A stretch of 64,000 nucleotides of DNA, taken from positions 1-64,000 of the forward strand of contig JAPJBO010000088.1 in the NCBI GenBank assembly GCA_030068145.1. The letters run 5' to 3'. How positions within the stretch are numbered: position 1 is the first letter of the stretch; each line of letters begins with the position of its first letter. The stretch is from Diplonema papillatum. Its lineage: Eukaryota > Euglenozoa > Diplonemea > Diplonemida > Diplonemidae. The position numbers were made by a program, and so were the translations under genes. Of this stretch, positions 1 to 17,380 are shown one piece after another. The notes beneath the pieces are model-generated. The model saw only the letters and a program-made list of their open reading frames with translations. It was not told the origin of the DNA and ran no database searches.

Positions 1-3000
1 CAAAGTGTGGTATTTGGGGTATCCAAAAAAAAAAAGGGCGTCATTGAGCACGTGTGTGCGAAGGACCTGTTTTGTATCTCTACATGGCAGGTTCCAACGC
101 TGCCAACTTTCTTTCTTGTACTGACATTTCCAGCGTGGTATGTTGTAAACAATACAACTACAAAGTGGGTCTTTTTTGTTGAACGCTTACGCCCGCCACT
201 AAACCCAGATTTACCTGTGGGCTACAGCACATTTACCTCCTTTGATCTATCGCAAGTAATCCTCACTACGAATTACTAGTCATAGTGACTAGTCATTCGA
301 TGTGACTAGTAACGTCAAATCTGTAGTAAGCACTTTTCGTTGTAATATGACTAGTCAGAACACTGTTTTTCTAATGACTAGTGCACCGTGTATGTGCTCG
401 ACACTTTTGCCCGCACCGCGTTTGGTCCTTTAGCGGACCATCATCAGCGCAGGACCTGAGTGCCTGCAGAAACTGGGTTTTGAGGCCGTTGTTCAAAGCT
501 CGTCATAACCAAGACCATCCACGCTACAGACAAGAGCACAGGCGAATGTGTCTTGGGAATTCTTCCTCCCGGGCTGCACGCGAAGAGCCAACTGTACACC
601 AGCATCAGTGACACAATCGCCTCGATCCTGACTCCGCAACGGTTCGTGAGGGAAATGGTTCGAGTGCTCGGGAGCAACGAGTTCGAAGCTTCCACGCTGC
701 CAGCCACCTCTGTTTCTCTTACCTCCCCTCCCAACGACAGCAAGTCGGTAGCTCACCCTAAGGCGGTTGTTTCCTATTTTTGGCAAGTTTTCCCTACCAA
801 CGGGAGTTGCTTGGGGTTGGCTTTTTTTGAGCATCGGACGATCCTGTGGGGGACGTCGTTGTGTTTCCGTCTTTCTTTTCCGGCACATCTGGTGCCCTTT
901 GGCCGCCCGGAGGGCGTGACTAGTATGGGTTCTCTCCCTCGTCTTCTAGCCGTTTGCACAGGGTTTGTCAGTGGAGGTTGAGGGAAAGGTTTCGACGCGA
1001 AACAGCACTTTCTTACTCACAAGCACTACTTTCGCGACCGCCGATTGGATGCGGGCAACTGCACCTTCGTACCACCGACACCCTCTGGGTGCTTCCAGGC
1101 AACGTCAATCGGGGGTTTTGAAACATGTTGCGTGCGTCGGCTGTGGCTGGTCTTTGAAAGGGCTGCTCTGATGTTACTTTTACTGATCAAACTCAACACA
1201 CGAAGCTGCGTCTCTATGATCGTTTTTTCCTCAGGCAAGTGCCAGACCAGCCCAGCCGGCAGGAACTCTCTACCGGCGGAAGTTGCTTGGGATAGCTTTT
1301 TTCGTCTTCTTTTGATTACCGTACCAGCGGGATGGCTCCGTTTCCGAATCTGGATGCAGGCCCCAACTCCTATCGGTTCTTCGTGTTGTTGTTGCCGAAT
1401 AGAAAATGCCATCGGACTTTTCAATTATTTTGCGCGTCAGTACGACGATCGTTGTGGTTTCGAGTTAATGCTCAGCCGGAACGGAATTCGTGCGCAATCA
1501 GTCCACCAAGTTGCAACTAGCTCCGTCCGTGAACAAAGGTTTTCGTCACGTCTACATTGACTGACACAGAGCCTGGCGAAATGGATTCGCGAACGTCCCT
1601 TCCCCCGATCGTTTTTATGACGGAGGGCAGATACTCTGGCATCACTCTGCAGCTCTCGGAACGCAAGTGAAACTCCACGTAGACGTGTTGTCCACCAACA
1701 CTGCACCTTCTGGCAACAGAAATGAATGTGCACTGTCGGGATCGTCAGTCGTTTGACTGATTTGGTGTTGCAGGCTTTTGTGCGCGGCACGTTGTCCGTG
1801 CGATGCTTCGCTTTTTCTTTCGTTTGTTACCGATGGCGCGGGCCTGCTGATTGGTGCCTTGCGACTATTTTCCCCTTGTTCTGTTCCCGGCGCTCCCGGT
1901 TTTCTTTGTTTCGAATGGAAAGTAGCTTTTTGAGTCTGGGCAACCGAACTGTGAGTGAAACCTATTTTGGAGTGTAAGCTCACGAGATCCGGGGTTTATA
2001 GTAAATCCGGGTAACCATTGTCGTAAAGGTTCCTTAAGGTATCGTATCGTATCAGCCGTAGTGGCAGTACGTGTGCTTGTGCGTGTTGTGCGTGGACGAG
2101 ACTGACTAGAGGTGCGCAAATGGTGTCAGCCGAAGCTGGTGAAGCTTCGACGCCGCCCACGTTATGTTTGAAAAATTCTTGTTCTTCGCGTATACAGGAG
2201 GCTATGGACCTCTCACCTGGGTGGGAGTCGTGTATTCGCACTAAGGAGTGAATTTGTTTTTGTCGGCGCAACCGTTGTTCCGGCAATGTTTGCTTTCGGC
2301 AATGTTTGCTTCGGCACAACAAATCCGTGCACGAGAAGAAACCTTTTTCAAACAAGCCGAGTATGGACACTTTCTTCAGCTGGGGTTTCCCCTTTTCATC
2401 TGGTGTGTCGTGATTTCTGGATCTCGAGCACGCACATGGAAACTGAACGGGTGACATGATCTTCAGTTTGGTTCGCTCATTGCTCAGCATACACTGTTGG
2501 AACACATTGCGATGCCTCAGAAGAGAACATTTCTGGAGTTGGGCTTGCACTGATAAACGAAGTAACGGACGATCAGCATCAACTGACCAAAGGGGTGATG
2601 AAAATGGCAAAAGTTTCTGTTCTTCGCATGTACAGGGTATAAACCTCTCTGGGGGGGGTTTCCCGTATTAGCACTTTTTCGTTGGCTTCGTTTTCTCTTT
2701 CATGTGCAACCGTTGTTCCGGAAATGTTCCCGTCAGTACAGATGTACTCATATAAAAAAACAGCGCCGGACTCAAAAATGGTCTTCTTTCGAGGCCTTTT
2801 CGTTGTTTCCCCCCCGCGTTCTTTCACATTCAAGTCTCTCAAAATGATACATGCGTGCGAGATGCATGCGGCAGAGCTCAAAACAGCGCAAGAAAATAAT
2901 ACATCCGCGCTAAAGACCAGCAGCAGAGCTCAAAACAGCGCGCGAGAAATAAAAATAACGTGCGCCCCCAATGAAAAGTGGCGCCGCCAATTCCTACCTG

Positions 3001-5180
3001 AAAACCAAGCGATACTCGGCCGTCGGGTTCAGATCGAAGCAGACGCATGCGAGGCTTTCCAATCGGGGGTGGCTCTTCGTGAAATAATCGGGCGAATTCG
3101 GAAAGAAAGATATCAGAAATCTCCCACCGTTCGGCCCGATTTACTTGCCTGTTTTTATTCTTTCGCGCTGCTTGCAGGCACACACAACTAATAAATCGAA
3201 CACTATTCACTCGTCTTTTGCTTGGCTCTTGCACACCGTCTTTAGGTTTGCCAACTCATATTTTTTTGGGAACATTCTCCTGATACAGAAGTAGAATGGG
3301 TAGGCACATTTTGTAGTCATACCCGACAACCTGTCCTCCCTGGTATCGTATGGCCGACACTTTCTCGTTGTTTTCGGGTTTCTTTGTAGCATTGGTTATG
3401 TACAGTAATCTGCTTTTTTGTAAAGGCGACTTGTTATACACAATCTTCGGGTTCAGTATCGGATTCGGCCAAGCGACGTAAAACAGACTTTTCGAAGCTT
3501 TCCATGATCAAGTCCGTTGGACGAGTAGCTAGCTGGTCCTTCCGAATCGTCTTCGTTATTTCGGAGAAAAAGTCGCTTGAATTGCCGGTGTGGATCTCCG
3601 TTTGACTTCGGCAAATGGATTTTCTTTTCCTCGCAACGCGTCGATAAAGGGGGCGAAAGAGCGGGTGTCGGTAAGTACCTTTGTTGTCGTTAGTTTAAGT
3701 GCGTTTTTGTGCCGGCGATGTTCGCTCAGTCAGTTGCCTGTGTGACAGCGTTTTTTCTCTCTTTTTTTCGGTCCTGGCCTGTCGCTAACCATTCGTTCTA
3801 TCGTTCCAGGGGACTGACACGTGGGTCATTTGCTCAAGGGGGTTCGGTACCTTTGCTCACTCGAAAATGCTGGAGAGCATTGAGTTCTCGAGCTCGTGTG
3901 TAGTGCTATATGCTGGATCGAGTGTTGGGGGCTACAGATGCTCCGGTTTCCGGAGATCGACGGAACCTCCATTTGGCGACAGGCCTGCTTTTTTTGTTGT
4001 GCTGCTTTTTGTGCAACTGCGACCGCAATTGCAGAAGGCGCCTTGCTAGGGGATTTCGGGCTGGATGTTCCTTCGGGTCGTTTCTTTCTTCTGGGAGTGG
4101 AAGTTGCTTGCATACACTCCTCAGTTCATTGCGAGAGGTGCAGCGTTGGGTAAGTTCGCGTGAAAGTGTCCATGTTTCGTGAGGATTCTAGACGGTCTTT
4201 TCTTCATTCGTTTCCCAACGTTTGACTGCATGGGTCAGACGAGCCCACTCCCGGGTAGTTTTGGCAGATAGCCCTTCTCATGTTTCCGACGACCACGTTT
4301 TTTGAAGTCGGATTGTAGTCATTCCGATGTCTGGCGACTGTCTTTTTTAACCAGGGGCTTAGCTTGGACTTTGGTATTTTCCTGAACCTCAGTCAGAATG
4401 AGGTCAGCTCGGTAATGCTCGTTCGAACACGGTTGTCAAGCGCAGCGGGTCGAGGCCACAGGGGGCACCATCGTCGAGCATTTCCTTTCAAGCTGGCGCT
4501 TACGTAAAAAAAACGATCAGGCACCGCGTGCAACATATCCCTACATACTAGCAAAGTGTACTACTTGACTTCCGTGGTCGAAAAAGGGTTCAAACCTCTC
4601 ACAGTTCTTAGAGTTAAAGCCCGCTTGAGATTCCGGGATTTTAGGGTCTCCGGGTGACCGTTGTTTAATGGGTCTCTCAGAGCAAGTAAGGGCTATGCGG
4701 GTGTGGGTTGTGTCTTTGGTGTACTCTTTCATAATGAGTAATGGCTAGCCATGTCCATGTTTTTTTTTTTTTTTTTGTGTTACGGTTACTTTCGATTCTG
4801 TTTCTTTCGGACGCTGAGTCTGTCCCTTTTTGAAATTTCTTCTTTTTCTTTTTTTTTTGCCCAGCTGAGTAGCTTTTATTTGCCGTACACGGAACTGGCC
4901 CACCCGGCAGGGTGGTTGTTTCCACCGCCAGTCCGGTGACGTGTTGTTTGAGTTTTCTGACGGGTTTTGTGGGGGAAGGGGTGATCCACCTACTTCATGG
5001 CAAAAGATTTTTACAACCAGTCGGGCAGCAAGGCAATCCCGATATCGCCAGCTCTGCCGTAAGGGGCCACGTATCAAGAGCGGGTGGCGAGTTCGCAATC
5101 GGTATCGGTATCAGACTGCTGCGAGTTCTGCAACGCCGAAAAGAACTGAAGCTTGATCTCTGCGTCGATGACGCGAAAAA
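1..5180. other. Non-coding repeat-rich region
   Basis: No convincing gene is visible. The open frames are short, show no coding bias and resemble no family I recognise. The stretch holds diverged dispersed repeats. Positions 150-257 carry a family A element. Positions 372-470 resemble the family B repeat at 46.86 kb. Positions 2180-2300 and 2610-2760 share a module with 58.68-58.83 kb (family D). A short motif around CTCCGGGTGACC near 4.65 kb recurs near 8.35, 49.46 and 54.36 kb. Poly-T runs lie at 4.76 and 4.85 kb. Confidence 0.6.
150..257 (+). repeat. Family A dispersed element, partial copy
   Basis: This is an internal segment of a roughly 240-bp element seen six times in the window. It shares the core TTGAACGCTTACGCCCGCCA and the end ACCTCCTTTGATCTATCGCA. 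The left end with AATACTCGAG and the right end with GCTTATACAAAAA are missing. No coding capacity is visible, so a non-autonomous element is inferred. Confidence 0.7.
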
Positions 5181-5350
5181 TACTCGACGTAGCTGCTGAC
5201 TCCTAATGGAAGGGAGGAAGTGTAGAGGTACAGGGGCAAGTCCAAGACAAACACAAACTGATTTGTTCTTCGCTTACACCACCGTGTGTTGGTTTTTGTT
5301 TCACTCAGGAGCAGCTGTTGTGTTTGTGTGTAGGGGTAGACCCGCATGTC
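5175..5350 (+). repeat. Family H repeat, uninterrupted copy (empty site)
   Basis: This stretch starts at AAAAATACTCGACGTA, runs through GGAAGGGAGGAAGTGTAGAGG and continues to CACCACCGTGTGTTGG. Its left half matches 8.64-8.70 kb and its right half matches 10.34-10.45 kb. It therefore represents the uninterrupted form of the sequence into which the 1.6-kb foldback element inserted. Its ends resemble family A, so the two are probably related families. Confidence 0.7.
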
Positions 5351-5794
5351 CTCACGTCCGTACAACACGTGATTCGGTAGTTACAGCACTTGGGATCTCT
5401 TCGGTTCGTTGTCTGAACGGAACGATTTGAAGCCCTTCGATTTTGTTCCTGCCACGAAGTAGGACGTAGCACCCCGGCGCGCCTCAATTTCTTCGGTTGC
5501 ATGGGAGCTTCAGGATCACTGCGGCTCCTGCCTCACCCTTTCTTTCGTACTGTTTTGGTTCACATTCAACAAGAGTAACGAGCGACGCACTCCCGTTCAT
5601 TTTCCTGTCTCATTCGTAGACTAAGGTGGCTCATGGGTCGCGTGGAACCCAAGGTTCTTTTTTTTTTTTTTTGAAGCTAAAACCCCTGCGGGCGCTGTGA
5701 GTCCCCCCACCAATTGGGGGAGGGTCTTTTGTTTGCAGTTTCGAGCTTTTTATCCTTTACTTTTTGCTTTCTTTCGTGGGTGGATGCTTTCGCT

Positions 5795-8640
<2,846 letters not shown>

Positions 8641-8939
8641 CCCAAAAATACTCGACGTAACTGCTTTGACTCCGAATGGAAGGGAGGAAGCATAGAGGTA
8701 AAGGGGGGGGTCGAATAACAACACATGTCGTATTCGAGACTGGAGGTCCTATGAACATGCAATGTGAATAGCCTCTATTCGAGCCAACCCCACTTTTCTG
8801 TAAACGAGTTTGAAAGTGTATTGTTTTTGACTGGATTTAGTGGGTAGCTAGCTTTTCCCCCCCTGCCCAAAAGCATGTGGGTGTCCGGGGGGAATTGCCA
8901 TCACAGGCCAAACTTGCTGCCACACGTCGAACTCAGCAT

Positions 8940-9775
8940 CACCAGAACCCGAACTTAGCTTCGCCCGAACTTTGCTTCACCCAGAACTTAGCTGCGCCCG
9001 AACTTTGCTTCACCAGAACTTTGCTTCACCCGAAATTAGCATCGCCCGAACTTTGTTTCGCCCGAACTTAGCTTCGCCCGAACTTTGCTTCACCCAGAAT
9101 TTAGCTGCGCCCGAACTTTGCTTCACCAGAACTTTGCTTCACCCGAACGTAGCTTCGCCCGAACTTTGTTTCGCCCGAACTTTGCTTCACCAGAACATAG
9201 CTTCGCCCGAACTTTGCTTCACCCGAACTTAGCTTCGCCTGAACTTTGCTTCACCAGAACTTAGCTTCACCGAACTTAGCTTCGCCCGAACTTTGCTTCG
9301 CCCGAACTTAGCTTCACCAGAACTTAGCTTCGCCCGAACTTTGCTTCACCCAGAACTTAGCTGCGCCCGAACTTTGCTTCACCAGAACTTTGCTTCACCC
9401 GAAATTAGCATCGCCCGAACTTTGTTTCGCCCGAACTTAGCTTCGCCCGAACTTTGCTTCACCCAGAATTTAGCTGCGCCCGAACTTTGCTTCACCAGAA
9501 CTTTGCTTCACCCGAACTTAGCTTCGCCCGAACTTTGTTTCGCCCGAACTTTGCTTCACCAGAACATAGCTTCGCCCGAACTTTGCTTCACCCGAACTTA
9601 GCTTCGCCTGAACTTTGCTTCACCAGAACTTAGCTTCACCAGAACTTAGCTTCGCCCGAACTTTGCTTCGCCCGAACTTAGCTTCACCAGAACTTAGCTT
9701 CGCCCGAACTTAGCTTCACCAGAACTTTGCTTCACCCGAACTTAGCTTCGCCCGAACTTTACTGTTTCCCGAACT
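8940..9775. repeat. Minisatellite, about 16-bp unit with 369-bp higher-order period
   Basis: About 50 tandem copies of a unit close to GAACTTWGCTTCRCCC are present, with 15-17 bp variants. Variant units recur in the same order 369 bp apart; for example, the GCTGCGCCCG variant is at 8991 and 9360. This shows a block duplication after the variants arose. Long open frames through the array result from a repeat free of stop codons and are not a gene. Confidence 0.92.
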
Positions 9776-9925
9776 TTAGCTGCTGCCTCCAGTCTCGCCC
9801 CGCGCCGGCCTTTAGCCGAGCGCACGTACTTATTCGAGGATCAAACTAGACGTGTGTCAAAGTACGTGCGCTCGGCTGAGGCCGGCGCGTGGCGAGACTG
9901 GAGGCAGCAGTTAAAGTTCGGGGAA
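9771..9925. repeat. Central palindrome of the foldback element
   Basis: Two arms of about 60 bp surround a spacer of about 30 bp. Each arm contains GCTGCCTCCAGTCTCGCC and GTGCGCTCGGCT or its complement. The transcript could form a very stable hairpin. Units of the minisatellite continue outward on both sides in opposite orientation. Confidence 0.9.
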
Positions 9926-10087
9926 CAGTAAAGTTCGGGCGAGGCTAAGTTCGGGCAATGCTAAGTTCTGGTGAGAGCTAAGTTCGAGTGATGCTAAGTT
10001 CGGATGTTGCTAAGTTCTGGTGCTAAGCGCTGGTACTAAAAAAAAGTTCGGGTACGAAACGCAACAAACCTCGAAAACAATCCCCGA

Positions 10088-10152
10088 CCGGGAAAATGTC
10101 ACGGGCGGGGTTCGAACCCGGGCCAACATGCCCGAAGGCCTTCGCCCAACCA
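10088..10152 (-). ncRNA. tRNA-like pol III module, possibly tRNA-derived
   Basis: On the minus strand a 7-bp stem ACGGGCG/CGCCCGT encloses an A-box-like GGCAGAGTGGTTGG and a B box, GGGTTCGAACCC. The total is about 65 nt, shorter than a standard tRNA. The T stem does not fit cleanly with the acceptor stem, and I cannot assign an anticodon. It is better read as a decayed tRNA or a tRNA-derived SINE head inside the foldback element than as a functional tRNA. Confidence 0.4.
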
Positions 10153-10339
10153 CTCTGCCGCCCGTACGCATATCGGCAGGGGAGGAAAAAGCTAGCACCG
10201 CACGGTAATTCAGTCCATAAACAAACACTTTCTCACGCATTAAACGGGTTGACTCGCATAGAGGCTATTCACATTGCATGTTCATAGGACCTCCAGTCTC
10301 GAATAACTGTTATTATTCGACCCCCCCCCCCCCCCCCCT

Positions 10340-10752
10340 GTAGAGGGGCAAACACAGTACAAACACAATCTGATTGGTTCTCGCTCACACCACCGTGTAT
10401 TGTTTCTCAATCAGGGCTTTGACCTGTTGCTTGTGTGTCTTGTCGTGTAGGGAAGATCCCGTAAAGGTTCCTTTAAGGTATAGTATGTTAGTGTGCGTAT
10501 CGTATCTGCTGTAGTGGAAGTACGTGTACTTGTGCGTGTATCTTTGTTGCCGACTATTCGACTTATTTTAGCGTGCGCTGTTATTTCCTATGTATCTTGC
10601 CATTTCCATGGCTTGGCCCTTTTTCTCGTAAAAAGGAAACAAGCCGGAGGTGCTACCGGGTTCAACATAATACTTACAATGTAGCATCTGGTGGACAAAC
10701 AACAACCACTACGAGAAATCAGACGTAAAGAATAGAGGGGTGGCCTCGGTAT
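10340..10752. other. Right half of interrupted family H repeat and intergenic DNA
   Basis: Positions 10340-10450 match the right half of the 5.18-kb repeat, including CACCACCGTGTATTG. The rest down to the RRM gene shows nothing recognisable and should contain the 3' UTR of that gene. Confidence 0.5.
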
Positions 10753-13176
<2,424 letters not shown>

Positions 13177-15384
13177 TGCGCTTGCAAGAGGGACGCTGGG
13201 TTTTTTTAAAGGGGGGTCTTGCGGGGGGGTTCTCTACAGCCTTTTTCTTCTTTTTCGTTCGCTGCCTTCTTGATTTGCTTGGCTTCTTTTGTTATCTTTT
13301 TTGGCTTTCTTTTTTTTTCTTTTGGGTATTTGTGGTTTTCGCAAAAAGTGACTCCGAGAAGCCGGTGTCCCTTCTTCTATCTCTTTTTTCTTTTCTTTGT
13401 GGAAGATGCCGGTTTTTTATTCTCTTCGAAGCAAGAAATAAAAAGTGGCTTGTTTTGTTTGCTTCAAAGAGTCAGGTACTTACTTCCGAAGGGGTCCTAC
13501 CTGCCCTGTCAGAAGAATGAAGGATATGGAGTGTAGTGCTCTCCTATCTTGACTTGCGGGTTTGCGGGGGGGAACCAAACAAAAAATAGGTTTTGGATAC
13601 AAGTGGAAATGGGGTCGAGGGCTTCTTGGGTGTGTGTGTTTTTGTGTTTTTTTTTTCCTTCGCGGGTTTCAGACGTGGAGGTTCTGCTTTGTGTGAATGG
13701 GAAAAGACGTGGGAGAAGTATCAGTAAAAAATAAATAAAACGAGAGGGAAAGCGACGAGTATTTCTGAAGGCAAAGAACCGTTATTCTTTTTAAGCTATT
13801 GCGATATGAGTACTCGGTTTTGGTTGTGCGTGCGCGTGTTCAGTTCCTTCTTTGTGCGTGTGCACTTCGTGCAAAGTGAGTGAATTGTTGTGGCTCCTAC
13901 CTTATTTTCTTTTCCGGGAGAGGAGACAGGGAGGAAGGGGCAGGGCAGGGTGGGCGGGAAGTATTCTTTTAGCTCTCCTCTTTTGCTCTATGTTCTCTCT
14001 TTTGAGCTGTTCCCTTGGTTCTTGCTTCCTGTGTTTGTGTGATGATGGTCTGCGGGCTCTCGGTGAGAGGTATGCAGTCTTGAAGGAAAAGCCAGAACAA
14101 TGTCACTGGGGGCACAAGCGGGAATTGTATTGTATGAACGAGCTTGGAATGGGCATGTGCTCAAAACTGCACCAGTCTCATTTGCGCCCTCTCGGTCCTT
14201 CGAACCACAACAAGGGAGGAAGGTGTGCAAGTGAACTCAAGTGTCGCGCTTTGGCCTTTCCTTGGGCTCGGGTTGCCGCATTCGCGTGGCGATTGTGGCC
14301 TCGCTTACGAAATAAGCTTCGTCCGACCCTGGTCCTGAAGCGGGGCATTAAAACTCTGACGGGGTTTCCTCGACCAAGTGGGCCACTTCTGGTGGGCAGG
14401 AGCGGCGAACTGCAAGTGTTGCGAATGAATGAATGCCGAACTCGAGTAAACCGAGAGGTTACTCAATGCAAGTGTTGCGAATGAATGAATGCCAAGGTGT
14501 GCCCCATCCTATCGCTTTTGAGAACCGGTGGGCAGTGGCGAACTGTAGTAAACCGAGAGCTCATTCAATGCAAGCGTTCCTAATGAATGAATGTCAAGGC
14601 GCGCTCCATCCTATCGCTTTCGGCTACTTGCTCATGCGTGCAGAAGAGGACAATGCGGAATAACTGTGTTTCCGGCGATTATCGCGTTTTTCTTTTTTTC
14701 CCGCCGTCTTTCCTGTTGATGGTCGGAAGCTGCTGGGATAAGAAGGAACGAGGGAAACGCCCGCTTCCCGAAGCTTGTTTTCGTCGTGACACGAAGCCGG
14801 CAAAAGGGAAAAGAAGAAGGAACAAAAATTGTCTGGGTGGTGGGGGCAGAGGAAGCGAGCGAACGCGAACGGAAAACCATTCGGCTGTGCGTCTGTGCTG
14901 CGGAGGGTGACAAACGCGCTCGCTCGTCGAGGTGCGTGTAGAGCTGCTGACACTTTCCCACAGGGCTCTCGAAGCGAGCGGGGAAATTGCCGACGTTTCA
15001 GACTCTTCGGTAGCAAAATGCATTGCTCTGACAAAAAAATGCACAGCTGGACAAAGCAGCAACCGCTCTCCGATGAGAACAGAAAGGAGACCAGTGGCCC
15101 AATGCGGAGACGCCAAGCGAGCCGAGATATGGATTGACAGTTGGAGCTGATAGACAGTGAGAAGGCAAATGATAGAAAGTTGCTGACGGGCAGCTGGCGA
15201 CGACAGGCGGCGGAAATCATGTTGCTGACCGCCACAGATTATTTGCCTTCTAACACAAAACTACAAGGCTCGACAACGTTCGATCGGCCAGGAGGTGAAT
15301 TGGCTCATGTGAGATTCTGACAGACACCCACGCAATGCAGCTTCGAATGACTACGGTTCAGCCAGCTTATTGCCTTGCACTATC

Positions 15385-15521
15385 TCCGAAGAATATGCCG
15401 ACCAGATGAGATAGAAGCCGCACCCATACCCTTCTGGTAGACGAAGATGCCAGAATCCGAAGAATATGCCGACCAGATGAGATAGAAGCCGCACCCATAC
15501 CCTTCTGGTAGACGAAGATGC
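15385..15521. repeat. Tandem duplication, 71-bp period
   Basis: Two essentially identical copies start with TCCGAAGAATATGCCGACC and end with GTAGACGAAGATGC, at 15385 and 15456. No coding role is seen. The near identity indicates a recent event. Confidence 0.95.
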
Positions 15522-15714
15522 AGTGTCAAGAGACAGCTCCAGGCATGCAGCTCCAGGGCTAACCCCGGACTTGATAGACTGGTTGAACTTCGGTAGCTGC
15601 AGGCTATTCAATGCAGTTCCAGAAGAGGTGGACCGGCTTTAGATATTTGCCAGTAACCGCCAGGGGTGGGCTGCTGGTACATGAGCTAAAATCAAACGCA
15701 CCATTTTGGGACAC

Positions 15715-15860
15715 ACTTTTTGTGACACACACTGTTGTGACTTACACTGTTGTGACTCACACTGCTGTGACTCACACTTTTGTGACACACTTTTTACTGT
15801 TGTGACTCACACTGTTGTGACTCACACTTTTGTGACACACTTTTTACTGTTGTGACACAC
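15715..15860. repeat. Minisatellite of GTGACTCACACTGTT units
   Basis: About ten tandem units of 14-16 bp alternate between TGTTGTGACTCACAC and TTTTGTGACACAC, followed by TTTTTAC blocks. No gene overlaps. Confidence 0.9.
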
Positions 15861-16788
15861 GACCCGAGAATCGCTCGGTTCCGACAGAGCCCCCGACAAA
15901 TGTGCCGGACGTCAGGTGTGTCCGTTCCTTCTCTTTTTCTTTGGGAGCAGATTACCCCCGGCGAACAAACCAAAAAGGAACAAAAAAGGAAGCAAGAGAA
16001 AAAGAGGCGGGAAGACAAAAAAAACGCAACCACAGAGCAAGGTTTGTGGTGGTTGTAAGAAACGTGCCGGGACGCCCACGCTTCGTTACGGAGGGAATAT
16101 GAGACGATGCCAAAAGTGGTAGGGGGATTGCACGACTCCTTCTGCCTTAACCCTCCCGTATAAGCAGCTTAGCATATGCAAAGGCTAGGGTACCTGTTGA
16201 GTATTGAGTAAGGCCCGGAAGGCCCTTAAAATCTCCGTTTAAGAAGTACCATCCCCTCGATCTAACGACATCCTGCAGGCAGTCGAGTTTCCTGCAACGC
16301 AAACACTGCATTAACTTCCGATAAGAATGCAGCAAAACCACGATGGTGCTACCGCTGTCAGCCGCAGTACTATTTGGCGTCTTGATCCCTCAAATGCGGC
16401 ACTGAAGCTGCGCTGCCCATTTCGACGGAGGCTAAAAAGGAGGGGTACTGGTTGATGCTCGACTATTATGATAATCCGGAGTGATGCAGTCGAAAAAGCA
16501 CAACCGAGGCCCCTGTGCGTTGAGCTAGAAGAGAAAAAAAGGGCGAGGGTGCAGGGGAGGGAGATAGACTCTCTAAGAAGAAAAGCGGGAGAAAAGAGAG
16601 GGGAGGCGAGGCAGAGAGGAAGAGAGCTGATTGATGCTTTGCTGCGGCGCCGCGGACAGCCCCCGGGGGCACAACCACAGCAGGTGTGAATACACCTAGG
16701 TTTTGATTACCCTACAGTTAACCATTCCTCCATTCCGCTGGCCTATTTGATTGTTGAACTCACGCCGATGAGGCCGGACGCCAGAGAG

Positions 16789-16950
16789 CGGAAGACGGTC
16801 ATCCTCGCACAGTTTTGTCTAAATGCCCGCAACCCGTCAATCTTCTGTCGGTAGGCGAGCCAGCCGTACACAGACGTGGAGGCCACGCGCTGACAAAGCG
16901 TGCGGAATAGCACGAGCGCGAAAAAGAGAAACACTTGCCTTCCGACTCCG
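16789..16950 (-). CDS. Candidate internal exon of a membrane-associated protein
   Basis: A minus-strand frame runs through a hydrophobic FLFFALVLFRTLC stretch and continues with RVASTSVYGWLAYRQKI. It ends at a consensus donor, GGC|GTGAGT. It reads like real protein and may be one exon of a multi-exon gene. No partner exon or family could be identified, and the 3' boundary rests only on the donor match. Confidence 0.25.
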
Positions 16951-17067
16951 GGGCAAACATTCCCCTGTGAGGACGAAAGACAAAGGCCCCCGACTGCAGA
17001 ACTCGTTGGTGCACGCAGACCAACGCCGGGGATATGGGGGGAGAAACTTGCAAGAACTTGCTTGGAA

Positions 17068-17165
17068 TGGTGATGTATGCCCAACATCGCACTGGTCCCG
17101 TCTGCACCGTGGTTGAGTACTTTTGAGCCACGGACACATAAGGCGGACCACCATCAACGGTACCT
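17068..17165 (+). repeat. Family B dispersed repeat
   Basis: This copy shares CACTGGTCCCGTCTGC, CCACGGACACATAAGGCGGA and a CATCA segment with 46.86-46.96 kb. Weaker copies lie at 0.37-0.47 and 14.15 kb, and a stub near 51.6 kb. Origin and mechanism are unknown. Confidence 0.75.
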
Positions 17166-17380
17166 GAGTGGGCTCCCACAGGGCCGTTGGGCTGCGGTCC
17201 GTATCTCGAGCGGTCTTTCTTTTTGTTTTTGGAGCCGGCCCGTGGTGGAAACTGCTGGCTTCTCTTTCGATTTCACCTTCGTCGTCACGGTGCAACAAAA
17301 AATGACGTGTTTGTTCGGAGAAGCTGCACAGCACCCTCACCTTACCACGCTTGGCACACGCTCTGGTGAAGCATACGAAT

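Larger units (their letters stand above)
8703..10338. mobile_element. Foldback transposable element with minisatellite arm
   Basis: Terminal inverted repeats of at least 85 bp bound the element, at 8703-8792 and 10246-10338. Both carry CTATGAACATGCAATGTGAA or its complement and are preceded by G/C runs. More diverged inverted similarity continues inward. The interior is itself an unequal inverted repeat. A long left arm of about 16-bp units faces a short right arm with the same units in reverse, around a near-perfect palindrome at 9771-9925. The flanks together form a family H repeat whose intact copy is at 5.18 kb. TAGAGG lies at both junctions and may be the target duplication. No transposase is visible, so the element is inferred to be non-autonomous. 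Confidence 0.8.
13177..17380. other. Repeat-rich intergenic region
   Basis: No confident gene is present. Positions 14145-14215 and 17068-17165 are family B repeats. Positions 14400-14640 hold imperfect direct repeats containing GCGAATGAATGAATGCC. Positions 15385-15522 and 15715-15860 hold two tandem arrays listed separately. Pyrimidine-rich tracts upstream of the RRM gene (13.2-13.4 kb) would be its 5' leader or promoter. A frame at 14932-15150 (+) reads somewhat like protein but is unrecognised. Confidence 0.5.

Noticed and set aside
8877-9601. Plus-strand frames of 64-102 codons with repeated LASPELCFTRT-like peptides
   Set aside because: They are translations of a 16-bp minisatellite that happens to lack stops; a 48-bp cycle of frames is expected from the repeat.
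8940-9775. CRISPR-like array
   Set aside because: The units are contiguous 16-bp repeats without unique spacers, in a eukaryotic context.
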